64,000 nucleotides of DNA from Nothopassalora personata (taxonomy: Eukaryota; Ascomycota; Dothideomycetes; Mycosphaerellales; Mycosphaerellaceae), in the NCBI GenBank assembly GCA_033816765.1, contig CM066289.1, positions 930,001 through 994,000 of the forward strand, in the 5' to 3' direction. Made by a program: the position numbers and the translations under genes. Positions 11,288 through 21,179 of this stretch are shown here, one piece after another (positions within the stretch are counted from its first letter, which is position 1; every line of letters starts with the position of its first letter). The notes under the pieces are model-generated. The model was not told where the DNA came from. It was given only the letters and a program-made list of their open reading frames with translations, and did no database searches.

Positions 11288-12436
11288 CTACCGTGGCTGG
11301 GATCGCCTGTTATCGAGTTCTACTTTGCTGTACCATACTGCTCCGCCGATAGTGATGAGCATGCCGACAGCGTTTATAAGGCCGACATCGACGTGGAAGA
11401 TAACAATGCCCAGCCCAATCGTAAGCGCTTGCTTGACGTTGCCGCATACCGTGATGGTTAGGGCACCTGCCATCTTGTTTGCTTGAAAGCCGACTATGTT
11501 CAGGCAGAAGGCAGTGAGCGCATTGACAAACAATGCGGCCCCGAAGCTTTTCGAGAAGTCTCCTCGAAGATAGGCGTTGCGCAATTGCTCTGCCTCTCCA
11601 CTCATGAAAGCGTAGATGACACATTGTACAGCGGCCAGGGGCGACATTCTAAGCAATAGCTCCAACGCTGGAAGCTTTAGTGGTCCTGTCATCAGCCTAT
11701 TGGTCGCAATTGTCTTTACAGAAGCCAGGATGACGCCTAGTTCCGTCATGAGGAAGCCAGCAAGGGTGAAGTAATAGTCGCCAGCCGTAGACAAGCCGAC
11801 TCCGAAGATCAGAGGTATCATTGTCAGATAGGTCTGAGTAGAGTAATGTCGTTTGTACAGCAGCCGGTAGATGAGAATAGTTACGACCGGGCAAGTGGAC
11901 CTCATGATCTGGTGGAAAGGGACCGAAACCATAGCTAGGGATACATTCGAGATGGCGATATTGATCGTGAAGAGGAATGAGAATGCCACCAGGACCAGGT
12001 TCTCTTGTGTTCCAAGTTCAGTGAGCTTGATCGCACCGAGGCCGAGCATTGTGAAGCATCCGAGAGAGGTGGCGGAAGCATGCGCCGCCGTTAATAGCCA
12101 TGGCAGTCTAGCCTGCAAAGGTCAGCCTGTTGGTCGTAGACGAAGTAAACACCTTGAATCAAGCACCTTTCCGAGGACTGTTTTATTCGATAATGTCAAA
12201 AATAAATTGAGGAAGAAGTATGCCGCGAGGAACAGCAGCTTCACTTGGATTGAGACGCAATGCTCTGCAGGCGCAGGTTGCTGAGATTCAACATTGTGGG
12301 GTTCCTTCAACAAGCTATCCGGCACTGTTGATGATGCTGAACTAGGTCGGCTCTCGCTGACGTACTTCTGGCTGTTCGCACTCGAGCCGTCGCTCAGCTC
12401 GTATTCTTCCGTGTGCCTTTCCGAGTCGCCAGCCAT
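11288..12436 (-). CDS. triose-phosphate/nucleotide-sugar transporter-family membrane protein
   Basis: Two exons (12436-12167 and 12112-11288, 54-bp GT-AG intron) encode 364 residues. After an acidic, Ser-rich cytosolic N-terminus of about 65 residues there are roughly ten hydrophobic segments in the pattern of the TPT/DUF250 (SLC35-like) drug/metabolite-transporter superfamily. Landmarks are LFLTLSNKTVLGK at the first membrane segment, NVSLAMVSVPFHQIMRSTCP in the middle and QALTIGLGIVIFHVDVG near the end. Relatives sit in Golgi or ER membranes and exchange nucleotide sugars or phosphorylated metabolites; the substrate cannot be read from the sequence. The intron falls directly after the conserved SNK(T)VLGK motif. 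Confidence is high for family, low for substrate. Confidence 0.85.
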
Positions 12437-12702
12437 GGTAGAGATGTTATCGCCAGTTATGATAGAGATGTTTCGCTGCGGGTATTGCCGGACAATGTTC
12501 CAATACTGTCAGAGGTGCATGTATGTTTTGTTCAAGGGCTCGAGAAGAGGTTCATGGAAAGAAGCAAGTTGGCGCCAGCGAAGTCCGGATTTTGCATTCA
12601 CGTCGGCATCGTAGACGCAGCAGCCACGTCAATAGATGAACCAAGACTTGCGCCTTTCTGCACAAAGGACGGGGTGGAGCTCAGCTGACGGAGAGGCTAA
12701 TG

Positions 12703-12971
12703 GGCAGCCCCCATTTTCGACTCGGGTCATCACTCAAAATTTTGATGAGCCCTCTCGCACTCCAAAATGCGCTTGCCCCCGCCCGGCGAGGGCTAACAGC
12801 ATCTATATTTCCTGTGGCCGCAGCAGACTTGGGAGAGGCCCACGGTAGGAGGGGCCCCCGGGAGGGAGGATCTCGTAGGAGGACCTAACTGGGGTGGGTA
12901 TTCACCATTTGATGGGATTTGATTGATTAGTCAGATTGGGGGGCTGCCCGTAGTTAAAAATGGGGGCTGCC
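12703..12971. mobile_element. short element with 15-bp perfect inverted ends
   Basis: GGCAGCCCCCATTTT at 12703-12717 is repeated perfectly inverted at 12957-12971. A second, partial copy of the right end lies at 12938-12952. The 269-bp span is non-coding. This is the pattern of a MITE or a solo remnant; no target duplication is evident. Confidence 0.4.
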
Positions 12972-13929
12972 TATAGATTTGCCCGCTCACCCGAGAAGAA
13001 ATGCCTCAATGCCTGTCTTGCCAAGCGAATGGCGACCAGGATAAGTCCCAGCTGTAGAACGCCGGCAAGAATACCTGTCCCACTCCGCATTCTGGGTCGC
13101 CCGGGTGGCAGAATCCCAATTTTTTATGCATCGACGACGTATAACTTCTTTGCTTTCTACCGGATATATGTAATACTTTTAATATATTCTAAAAGGATAT
13201 AGATCTACATATTGCGAAAGTTTTATATCTATAAGTATCATATAGCAAAAGTTATAATAAGGGCCTGAATACAAATTTCGAGGCATGAACGATATCACTT
13301 CTACGCTAAGCTTTTTATACTTCGGCAGCTTGGCAGCCTTCTGAAATAGTAAGTAGGATATATTAATTTCTTGAACGCGCAATCAATAGTACGCGGATAG
13401 ACAAGCATTTCAAGACATAAGTTCATCTCGATACGTAGTCGTACGAAGAGTAATTTCATGCGAGAAAACGCGAACTCGAGCGCCAACGCCGGACAAAAAA
13501 AAACCAGGTATTCTTGCTAGTGTTCTATCGGAACCGGATAGTAGCCACACTCCTGTCATGATTATGAGATCACCTTCGAGTATGCAAGAGCCCTCGCACT
13601 TTTCGTCAGAGTACATAAGATCAACAGGTGTGCCGATGAACAGTTCTGCCTGTCGACCTTCGATAACCATAACCATAACTATCCGGGCAAGTGTGCTTGA
13701 TGCTCGAATTCCTATCGTGCCTGCATCGCTGGAGTCACCGACGTCAGGCAGCTTGATAGGCAGCGCTGAAGGCAGCCTCTTGAGGCGGCTTACAGCTTCC
13801 TCATGATGAAAGCAACGATGGCGTTGAAGCGCGGAAGATGCAGATTTTGACTGTGACGAGCTGAGTCGATCATAAGGCGCCAATGTTTCTCTCGTGTCCT
13901 AGCACCATCATCTAGCTGAGTAAATTGCG
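12972..13929. other. AT-rich intergenic, no gene recognised
   Basis: From 13120 to 13400 the sequence is strongly AT-rich with many TATA and ATAT steps, as in RIP-affected DNA. A 157-codon minus-strand frame (13410-13883) has no recognisable domain and was not accepted. Confidence 0.45.
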
Positions 13930-14603
13930 TGTAACGAACCCACACTTGACTTCTCATCCAAAGCATCAGGACCGACAAGTGAAAGACTTCTCAACCTTGA
14001 GCGACGCGGACTCAATGCAGCTGTTCGCAGTATCGAAGTCACAGCGGCAGAAGACAAAGCCGCTGATTCATCACGCCGTGGCAATGGCAATCACGCCGCG
14101 AAGGGGGAAAGTGTGAAGTCTGAGGCAATAATACGTCGTCTGCTACCACTGATTACAGGCCTCAAGTCTTGGAAGATCAGGAGACTGGCCCTTCGGGATT
14201 CTCGACACAATCGCCCGCTTCCCTCGCCTACGGAACATCCCAATCTGATTCGAACTCGGCCTGGGTAAGGATGCCGATATCTCCACGCCAGAAGTGACGT
14301 TCTCGGCCGTGCAGATGATCTTCAAATATCTCCGCCAGCATTCCCCAAATCAGCTCTCGAAATTGCGGGAGCTACACGTCTACTCAGGCCCACCTCCAGT
14401 AGAGTGAGCGTGACGATGAAGCTGCGAAAGAAATCCATAGAATTGATTGTCCTGGGCTGGGGAAACAGGCGAATGCGTACCTGTGGGGTGGATGCAAGAC
14501 GTTGAAGCCAAGCGAGGGGTATGCACACAGGTATGACACGGAGCGGATGGAGGTGGCTAGGGACGGACCGAAGACCAGAGATGAATGGAAGGCGCACTAT
14601 TGA
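13930..14603 (+). pseudogene. relic of a fungal conserved hypothetical gene
   Basis: Three plus-strand pieces in different frames read like parts of one protein. The first contains SERLLNLERRGLNAAVRSIE and LLPLITGLKSWKIRRLALRD. The second contains FKYLRQHSPNQLSKLRELHV followed by YSGPPPVE. The third contains IDCPGLGKQANAYLWGGCKT and ends DGPKTRDEWKAHY before a stop at 14601. Stops and frame changes separate them without clear splice sites. The style recalls fungal F-box-like hypothetical proteins, but I cannot name a family. A functional gene with unusual introns is possible but less likely. Confidence 0.4.
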
Positions 14604-15725
14604 GGGAATGGGAGGGGATTGTATGGGCGATGACCGGTAAACTGAGCTTGGCCATGATGTGCATGAAAGGCACGGCACGTGAAGAAGGTCATCATCTCAG
14701 GCGACATGGTGTCGATCAACGTCCTATCATGATCTGGATCTACGTAAACGAGACCAATACACGACTTCTCCCAACGACACCATCATGACTCGTCATTACA
14801 ATGTACATCATCTCACCCCCCACGCTACGATGCATTCTCTCCCAGCTTCCGGCTAAAGACGTTGCCAGAGCTTGCAGCGAGCTGCGAATCACGCACACTC
14901 AAGTTCAGCAGCCATTGAGCAGCACGAGCATCCGCAGCGGTGAACTTAGTCGGTCCATTGCTACATGGTTTCTTCACCTTGCTGGCCTTCGCCTGCTCCT
15001 TCCCAGCTGCCGGGCGCTTCCGCTTCCTCATGGCACGAATCGATGTCATGGGCGTGTCGTCCTCCGAAGACGATGGGCGCGACTCACTTTCCTCCGGGAC
15101 AGGAGGAGGAGCTGGACCACTATTCATCTTCTGGTGCAGGGGCGTAAAGCTCTGACGCTGCGGAAGGCGAGGGACATTGCGAAGTTCCTGGTGTCTGAGT
15201 CCTGGTGCCGTCTCGGCGGCTTGCCAGGATGTGCTTGTGGAGTATCTTGGCTCGGTGAGCAGAGAGCCTCCGAGAGTGCCGACAGGAGTGTTGTGCGTTG
15301 GCGGCGGTGGGTCGTCGTGGGCCGCGCGGTTGATACTGGTCCAAGCTGGGACGACCTCCTCGATGGCTTGTTGCTGCGAACGTGGCGACAGCTCTGGTGA
15401 TTCGAACGGCAGCGGATGGTAACTGTAGTTGGGGTGTGCAGATTGCTCCGAGCCGGAGTCGAAAGGTGATCCGATCGTGAAGTCCGGTCTGCGTTGCCAT
15501 GGCTGCAGCTGGTGCTTGGGAACAGTATCGACTGGTGCGCTTCGTGGGATTTGTTGTCCGGTGACAGGGATCATGGGCGTGTTGGTGCGGCTGCTGTCGT
15601 TATTCTTCCATCCTTCTGCCTCGAGTGTGGCACAGCGAATCACTTCCGAGTCGATCTTGAAGCGAGCGAAGCCAGTATGATCTGGACGTAGACACTCCTT
15701 GATGAATGAGGGACCAAAGACCGGT

Positions 15726-15730
15726 GTTAG
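15726..15730. repeat. target-site duplication, left copy (GTTAG)
   Basis: The same five bases occur at 19421-19425. Keeping one copy joins the host exon in frame. Confidence 0.9.
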
Positions 15731-15876
15731 ACTTGATGCTGGGGCCCATTCACTGGTCCCACCGGTTTTGCCGATGCACTAGTCCGCATTAGGCAGGACC
15801 CCTTTTTTTTTCGAGCTTATCTCTCTCTCTCGCTTTCGTAGATCTTCTTCAATACATCAATCTACTCACATTATCT
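15731..15876 (+). repeat. 5' LTR
   Basis: 146 bp, containing a T9 tract and a CT-rich stretch. It is followed by GGTTATGAGCACCC, the expected position of the primer-binding site, though I cannot match it to a specific tRNA. Confidence 0.9.
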
Positions 15877-16068
15877 GGTTATGAGCACCCTCAGCGCTTA
15901 CGACTGCGCGCATACCTTCGAACGACATTGTTGATTGTATCCTGCTGATTGCGCGTGTCCGCGACTTCATGCGACCAAACGCGACAGCAGCAAACATCTT
16001 CAGCCAAGACCCAGTGGGCAACTTGGCGAGTATCGCAGTGACACCTAGTTGGTGCTCTGCAGTGGTGG

Positions 16069-19000
16069 ATGGATACTGACGATAACGGTAACATCACAGG
16101 ACTCGAGGTACCACTGGCACAGCAGTCTGTGACCGGGGACCAGAGTCAGCAACAACAGCAAGCCGAGTCGGCTGCTGTAACCAAGAAGAAGCTTCCAGCA
16201 ATAGCGACTACGAGTCGCATCTTCAGCAACATGGTTGGTCGAAGTACCAATAGCACCCCTGGTGTCAGCAAGCTCCAGGGCAAGGACGACTATCCGAGAT
16301 GGAGCGACATGCTCGAGTCAGTCCTGCGTGGCGAGCAGCTGTATGGATTTGTCGATTCAACAGCACTCAAGCCAAGACCTACAATCCGTCCGAGTGAACA
16401 GCAATACGAGCTTGACGACCGGATTGAGGCATGGGAGGCGAAGAAGTATCAAGCTCGCGCCCTCATCATCGCCAACTGCAGTCAGTCTATCGCCGACAAC
16501 TGCAAAGCCTATCAGGCTCCGGATGGACTATGGGATCATCTCAAATCAACATATGGCCAGACCGGCAAGTCCGAGGAATACTCGTTGTATCTGGACTTCG
16601 AGTCACATGCTTACAGTGGCTCCAACCTTGACAAGTATTGCCAGCAGTATCAGGCAAAGCTTGCCAATCTCAAGAACACAGAACTGGCCATATCCAAGGC
16701 CCAGGCTATGTTCCGCTTCCTGTACCAGATCGCGCCCTACTTCCCAGCATTCGCCTCATCAAAGCGCGAACAGCTGAGGCAGATGACTGGCAGGATCGAG
16801 GACAGCACCACCATCACACTCGAGAAGGTGATTGGTGATCTGCTTGATGAGGCGGCTGCTCAGCAGAGCGAGACCGCAAACCTTGCAGCAAAGCAGACTA
16901 CTCCCACCCCACCCGCCAACCCACAGGGCAATGGCGGCAATGGCAACCGTGGTGGCGGCGGCAATCCACGTGGAGGCCGAGGTGGTCGTGGCCGTGGCAA
17001 AGGAGGCCGCGGTAACGGCAACGGTGGCAACAACCAGCAGCGTCAACAGTATGACCCATGCCATGGTTGTGGCAGTACCACTCACCAACCTGTAACTTGC
17101 TGGAACCTACATCCGGAACTTGCACCTGCTGGATGGAAACCAAAGAACCCACCACAGCAGAACGGCAACCAGAATGGCAACCAGCAACAGCGTCAGCAGG
17201 TGAACAACACCACTGACCACCCTCAGCAGCAGCGCGCCGGAGAGACCGCTCAATTTGCGGCTCACGGCATGAACAACCTCGAGGATCTGATGACTCCATA
17301 CAACGGCAACCACAGCATGTATATGGCTGCCGAGGATGACATTCAAGACACCTCCGCACTGCTGGCAGCGAAGAGCCCAACCGACTGGGTTGTGGACTCT
17401 GGCTGCACTTCTCATATGACTAACGAGCTGAGCAATATGATGGATTATCGGCCCTGCAATGTCCCTATTAGGACAGGCAAGGGCACCATCACTGCGACAG
17501 CCTGTGGCATTATCCAATTGGACCTGTATGGATGCGGCATCACCTACTTCTCGCAGGTGCTGTACGTGCCAGGCCTTGCAGCCAATCTGATCTCGACAGA
17601 GGCTCTCCGCCGCAAGGGTGTCTATTATCGTAACGACGACCAGATCCTCTTCACAAAGGGGAATGGTGCGCGTACGGTGGCACACTGCTACAGTCACAAT
17701 GGACTGCCATTCCTCAAGCTAAAGCATTCACCGACTGCTTTGGCATCATCTAAGGTCGAGCCATCTATCGCCGCGACTGGCGACCTGTGGCACAGACGCC
17801 TTGGACACATTCACAGCCGCAAGCTAGTGCAGCTTCACAACGATCAGCGCATCATCATTGTCGGCAACGGTGACCTCAGCAAGCACCCACGCGAATGCGT
17901 ACCATGTCGCATGGGACTGGGGCACAAAGTCTATAACCGCATACCTATGGTGCGACCGTCAACACCATACTACATCATCGCAGCCGATGTAGTGACAGTC
18001 CGCAACCTTGGGCTTGGCAAGGAGAGATACTTCACGCTATTCACTTGCCTCGCCAGCCTGCAGCGAACAGTGTTCTGTTCAGCGCAGAAGAATGGCGCTG
18101 CCCAGCATATCCGCACCGTTGTCCGTCATGTGAAGACAGAATACAATGCCAGCATTGTGATCTTACGCATAGATGGAGGCGGCGAGTATGGAGGCACCGC
18201 ACTCACCCAGCTCTCACAAGATGAGGGCTTCACACTTCAGATCACAGCACCTCATTCATCAGAACAGAATGGCGGTGCGGAGGTCAGCAATCATATCGTG
18301 TGCGTCCAGTCACGCAAGCTACTGATTGATGCTGGCCTGCCAGTGGCACTCTGGCCAGAAGCTGTGCAGGCTTCGGTCTATCTACTCAACCTGACTCCGA
18401 GTGCAGCCCTCAAGGGACTGTCACCTCAGGAAGTCATCAACACGTGGCAAGGCAAGGGCGAAGTGAAGCCCAGCCTGTCACACCTCAAGGCATATGGATG
18501 CCGCGCCTTCGTGTACGACCACAGTGTCGGCCGAGGTGAGAAGTTTGACTCCCGCTCATTGGAGGGCAAGCTTGTTGGATACGAGAGCCGCACCATCTAC
18601 CGTGTCTATGTTGCTAAGGCGCATAGAGTGTTCCGTACCAAGGATGTTCAGTTCATTGAAGGCAAGGAGCCTATCACTGCTTTGGCCGAGGAGCCTGAAG
18701 CTGATGATGAATACATCTCTCTGGACGACATCTTCCCTGTAGAGCGCAACCACAAGGCATCGACTCAGCCAAAGCGCGCTGGAGCCGAGCGTGGTGTGGC
18801 TCCTGGGGGTGGTGATTCTGGGGGTGTAGCTACACCTAAGAACATCACTATTATCAACCGCCCTGCTGAGACACCAGTCCAGCAGGTGAATGAGGACTTG
18901 GCCCAGGAGGTAGTTGACAGCTATCAAGACACCGCTCCGGACGACTTTCCGGAGGTGCAGCCAACAACACCTCCCAAGCCATCTGTCGAGGATGATGATG

Positions 19001-19275
19001 AAGACGACTTTATCACACCTCCTGATACACCAGATCCTGTTGAGGAGGCACCACCACCCTCAACACGCCCGCAGCGCACTCGTCGTGCGCCAGTCAACGT
19101 CCGCGACCCTCAGAACGGCTATCAATTCGAAGCCAATCGGCGCCAGCGTAGGGCACTGTATCACTCGCTCAGCAACAACCACAATACGGTGGTCAGCAAA
19201 TGTTCGATCCGAGCGTATGTCCTGTTTGGTGCTGATAGCACCTGTTTTGCATCTAGAGCCTCGTCATGGGGGTGA
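16069..19275 (+). CDS. copia-type Gag-protease-integrase polyprotein (no RT/RNase H)
   Basis: The frame is open for 1,068 residues. Residues 60-280 are the Gag region (UBN2-like). A Gly/Asn/Gln-rich basic linker leads to a CX2CX4HX4C zinc knuckle starting at Cys331 (CHGCGSTTHQPVTC). The aspartic protease motif is VVDSGCTSHMT (Asp443). The integrase has the zinc-binding HHCC segment (LWHRRLGHIHSRK ... CVPCRMG) and catalytic acids in ADVVTV, RIDGGGEYGG (Asp702) and EQNGGAE. After the acidic linker with DDDEDDFITPPDTPDP the frame ends in a short tail; no RT motifs such as YVDD are present. The TGA stop overlaps the first base of the 3' LTR, right after a purine-rich GGGGG tract that may serve as the polypurine tract. 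Confidence 0.9.
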   Translation: MDTDDNGNITGLEVPLAQQSVTGDQSQQQQQAESAAVTKKKLPAIATTSRIFSNMVGRSTNSTPGVSKLQGKDDYPRWSDMLESVLRGEQLYGFVDSTALKPRPTIRPSEQQYELDDRIEAWEAKKYQARALIIANCSQSIADNCKAYQAPDGLWDHLKSTYGQTGKSEEYSLYLDFESHAYSGSNLDKYCQQYQAKLANLKNTELAISKAQAMFRFLYQIAPYFPAFASSKREQLRQMTGRIEDSTTITLEKVIGDLLDEAAAQQSETANLAAKQTTPTPPANPQGNGGNGNRGGGGNPRGGRGGRGRGKGGRGNGNGGNNQQRQQYDPCHGCGSTTHQPVTCWNLHPELAPAGWKPKNPPQQNGNQNGNQQQRQQVNNTTDHPQQQRAGETAQFAAHGMNNLEDLMTPYNGNHSMYMAAEDDIQDTSALLAAKSPTDWVVDSGCTSHMTNELSNMMDYRPCNVPIRTGKGTITATACGIIQLDLYGCGITYFSQVLYVPGLAANLISTEALRRKGVYYRNDDQILFTKGNGARTVAHCYSHNGLPFLKLKHSPTALASSKVEPSIAATGDLWHRRLGHIHSRKLVQLHNDQRIIIVGNGDLSKHPRECVPCRMGLGHKVYNRIPMVRPSTPYYIIAADVVTVRNLGLGKERYFTLFTCLASLQRTVFCSAQKNGAAQHIRTVVRHVKTEYNASIVILRIDGGGEYGGTALTQLSQDEGFTLQITAPHSSEQNGGAEVSNHIVCVQSRKLLIDAGLPVALWPEAVQASVYLLNLTPSAALKGLSPQEVINTWQGKGEVKPSLSHLKAYGCRAFVYDHSVGRGEKFDSRSLEGKLVGYESRTIYRVYVAKAHRVFRTKDVQFIEGKEPITALAEEPEADDEYISLDDIFPVERNHKASTQPKRAGAERGVAPGGGDSGGVATPKNITIINRPAETPVQQVNEDLAQEVVDSYQDTAPDDFPEVQPTTPPKPSVEDDDEDDFITPPDTPDPVEEAPPPSTRPQRTRRAPVNVRDPQNGYQFEANRRQRRALYHSLSNNHNTVVSKCSIRAYVLFGADSTCFASRASSWG

Positions 19276-19420
19276 CTTGATGCTGGGGCCCATTCACTGG
19301 TCCCACCGGTTTTGCCGATGCACTAGTCCGCATTAGGCAGGACCCCTTTTTTTTTCGAGCTTATCTCTCTCTCTCGCTTTCGTAGATCTTCTTCAATACA
19401 TCAATCTACTCACATTATCT
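19275..19420 (+). repeat. 3' LTR
   Basis: 146 bp, the same sequence as the 5' LTR including the T9 tract. It is bounded by the second GTTAG copy. Confidence 0.9.
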
Positions 19421-19425
19421 GTTAG
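19421..19425. repeat. target-site duplication, right copy (GTTAG)
   Basis: Pairs with 15726-15730. Confidence 0.9.
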
Positions 19426-20325
19426 TGCCCAGCGAATATGGTAGCAGAAGGTCAGGCATATCGCTCGGGCACAAGCATACGGCATCCAGTAGCCTTGCGC
19501 TGCCAGAGCACCCCCGGTAATGGAGTGTGAGAGCTCCTTGAGGCCAGGATTGGATGTGAGAGCCTTGGCCGGCGTCGTCTGTGAGATGTCAGTCACGTAG
19601 TTGACGATGACTCAGTAGGAAGTGCTTACCTTGGAGTACTTGCAAGCTTTGAAGAACGGGGTTATGCGGACAAGTCCATTCTGGTAGTCCCACATGACAA
19701 CGTGAGTGCGATTGTCTGGGTCGCCAGGCACCATGAAGGTGTACTGAAAGACTGTGATAGCATGTCAGCTCGATGCTCAGCCCATCGGCGGCAGAGATAG
19801 CCTACCATCGAACGCGTCCCTTCCCGTCTTGTTCAAGAAGCTCTTCTTCTCACTCGAATATGGTATGTGTCGAACAAAGTCCGAGATGAGGCCTTCATCG
19901 CCATGACCGGAGGGAAAGATTTGGAAATGGCGATGCTTTTGTCCAAGCTCAGCGCGCTGCTCAGTGTTGAGACAGAGGCTGTCCTCGTTGCACTCGAAGG
20001 GAGGATAGTTGATCGGTGCCTTCACAGAGCCTCGAAGGAAGACAGCAGCATCCTTGATGAGCTTCTGGCGTTTGCTAGGCGAAGGAGTCGGTGGAGTCTC
20101 TGATCTTGGTGTCGAAGCAGGTGAGGAGTCGTTTGCAGTGTAGGCTGGCGTCGGAGGACTGGCAGCTCGTGGTGAGTCGTAGCGTGTGCCGTTCGTAGAT
20201 GGATTGAGCAATGAGTGTATCTTCAGCATGGTTGCACCCGAGGCTTCGACTTGCTGCTCAGGTAGCACACTCCAGTGATGAGTGTCTGAAGAAGGTGAGG
20301 GAAGCTGTGTCAAGCTGGACGTCAT

Positions 20326-21179
20326 GACAGAGCGATAGCACCAGCACCAGCGTCAGTGGCAAACGGAGTCTTGAGATGGTGTACTGCTATCAAGAAGCGG
20401 TGAGTTAACACCAAGAGCAGGAGCAAAGCCTTATAGCGCGAATGCCATGGACGTGTCTAGTCATGCACAAGATCCTTGACGGCCAGCATCTAACAGCCGT
20501 AGCCACAGAGATGCAGACCGCGGCCCGCCATGTCTCGCATGCCTTTGCAGATCAAAGAGGTCGGGACGGATAGCGATGTTGATTCCACTCACTTACCATA
20601 TCGACGACAATTGCAGTCTGCGGCCGCTAAGAACGGCGATGCAGGGAGTGTAAAGAACCCATTTGCCATCGGCCAGGATGTCCAGCCATCTCGATGGGGA
20701 AGTTTGTGGTTCGCGGACAAAGCTCAAGCAAAGATCTGCTTGCCCATGATGATATGCAGGGCTTGTGCAGTGCAGCGTTTGCTTGCTAGGCTGGCATTAG
20801 CCCTATGGTGGTGTCTAGTGCCTGCATAGTCGCGAGTTGAATGAAAGAACGACGTGCTGGAACGGGGAGGCCAAGCCGGAAGATGGGATGTCCTCTCGAG
20901 TTGCCAGTATGCAAGAGCTCAAAGGGCTTTGACCAAACAGCATAGTGCAATCATATGCCGCAGATGGCTGGCAGGCACGGGCTGCTCTGTTCACACATGG
21001 CTAATAGCGCCGGTCTGGTCTCGAAATTGCAGCATGGTCGTCATATCAACGAGTATTGGCTGGTATCGATAGCGGAAGACTAGGTAGCAATCAGGTTCCA
21101 GAGCATCGTCGTTGTCTTAAGTAGCCAGTGCTCAGTGTCACGAACCAGTGGAGATGTTTGAGTCCGTTCGTGGGTAATA
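20326..21179. other. leader/intergenic region upstream of the broken regulator gene
   Basis: No supported gene is seen. Open frames of 60-100 codons occur on the plus strand but lack recognisable features. This probably includes the promoter of the minus-strand transcription-factor gene. Confidence 0.4.

Larger units (their letters stand above)
15731..19420 (+). mobile_element. copia-type (Ty1/copia) LTR element lacking RT and RNase H
   Basis: The element is 3,690 bp, with two 146-bp LTRs that I find identical base for base and a 5-bp GTTAG target duplication. The single long frame encodes Gag, protease and integrase in copia order, but reverse transcriptase and RNase H are absent: the frame passes from the acidic linker after integrase to a short tail and ends at the 3' LTR. 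It is therefore probably non-autonomous and was copied by enzymes of a full-length relative. Identical LTRs point to a very recent insertion. The LTRs start ACTTG and end ATCT, not TG...CA. Confidence 0.9.
14825..20325 (-). pseudogene. KilA-N/APSES transcription factor split by a retroelement
   Basis: Without the insertion the gene has three exons: 20325-19806, 19751-19630, and 19578 onward to 14825, with 55- and 51-bp GT-AG introns. The sum is 567 codons, in frame. The N-terminus is Ser/Pro-rich. A KilA-N/APSES DNA-binding domain like that of Xbp1-type regulators follows, with FQYTFMVPGDPDNRTHVVMW, LVRITPFFKACKYSKTTPAK, then [20 protein letters not shown]. The C-terminus is disordered with a basic patch (MRKRKRPAAGKEQAKASKVK). 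A 3.7-kb copia-type element sits in exon 3, inside the domain, just after the codons for CYHIRWAL, on the opposite strand. It introduces an early stop. The host frame continues exactly on the other side of the 5-bp target duplication, and no other break is seen, so the loss looks very recent. Confidence 0.85.

Noticed and set aside
13410..13883. 157-codon minus-strand open frame
   Set aside because: No recognisable domain, poor composition and next to AT-rich DNA; likely chance.
14801..15400. 199-codon plus-strand open frame
   Set aside because: Antisense to the C-terminal exon of the KilA-N/APSES gene, whose minus-strand reading is clearly protein-like.
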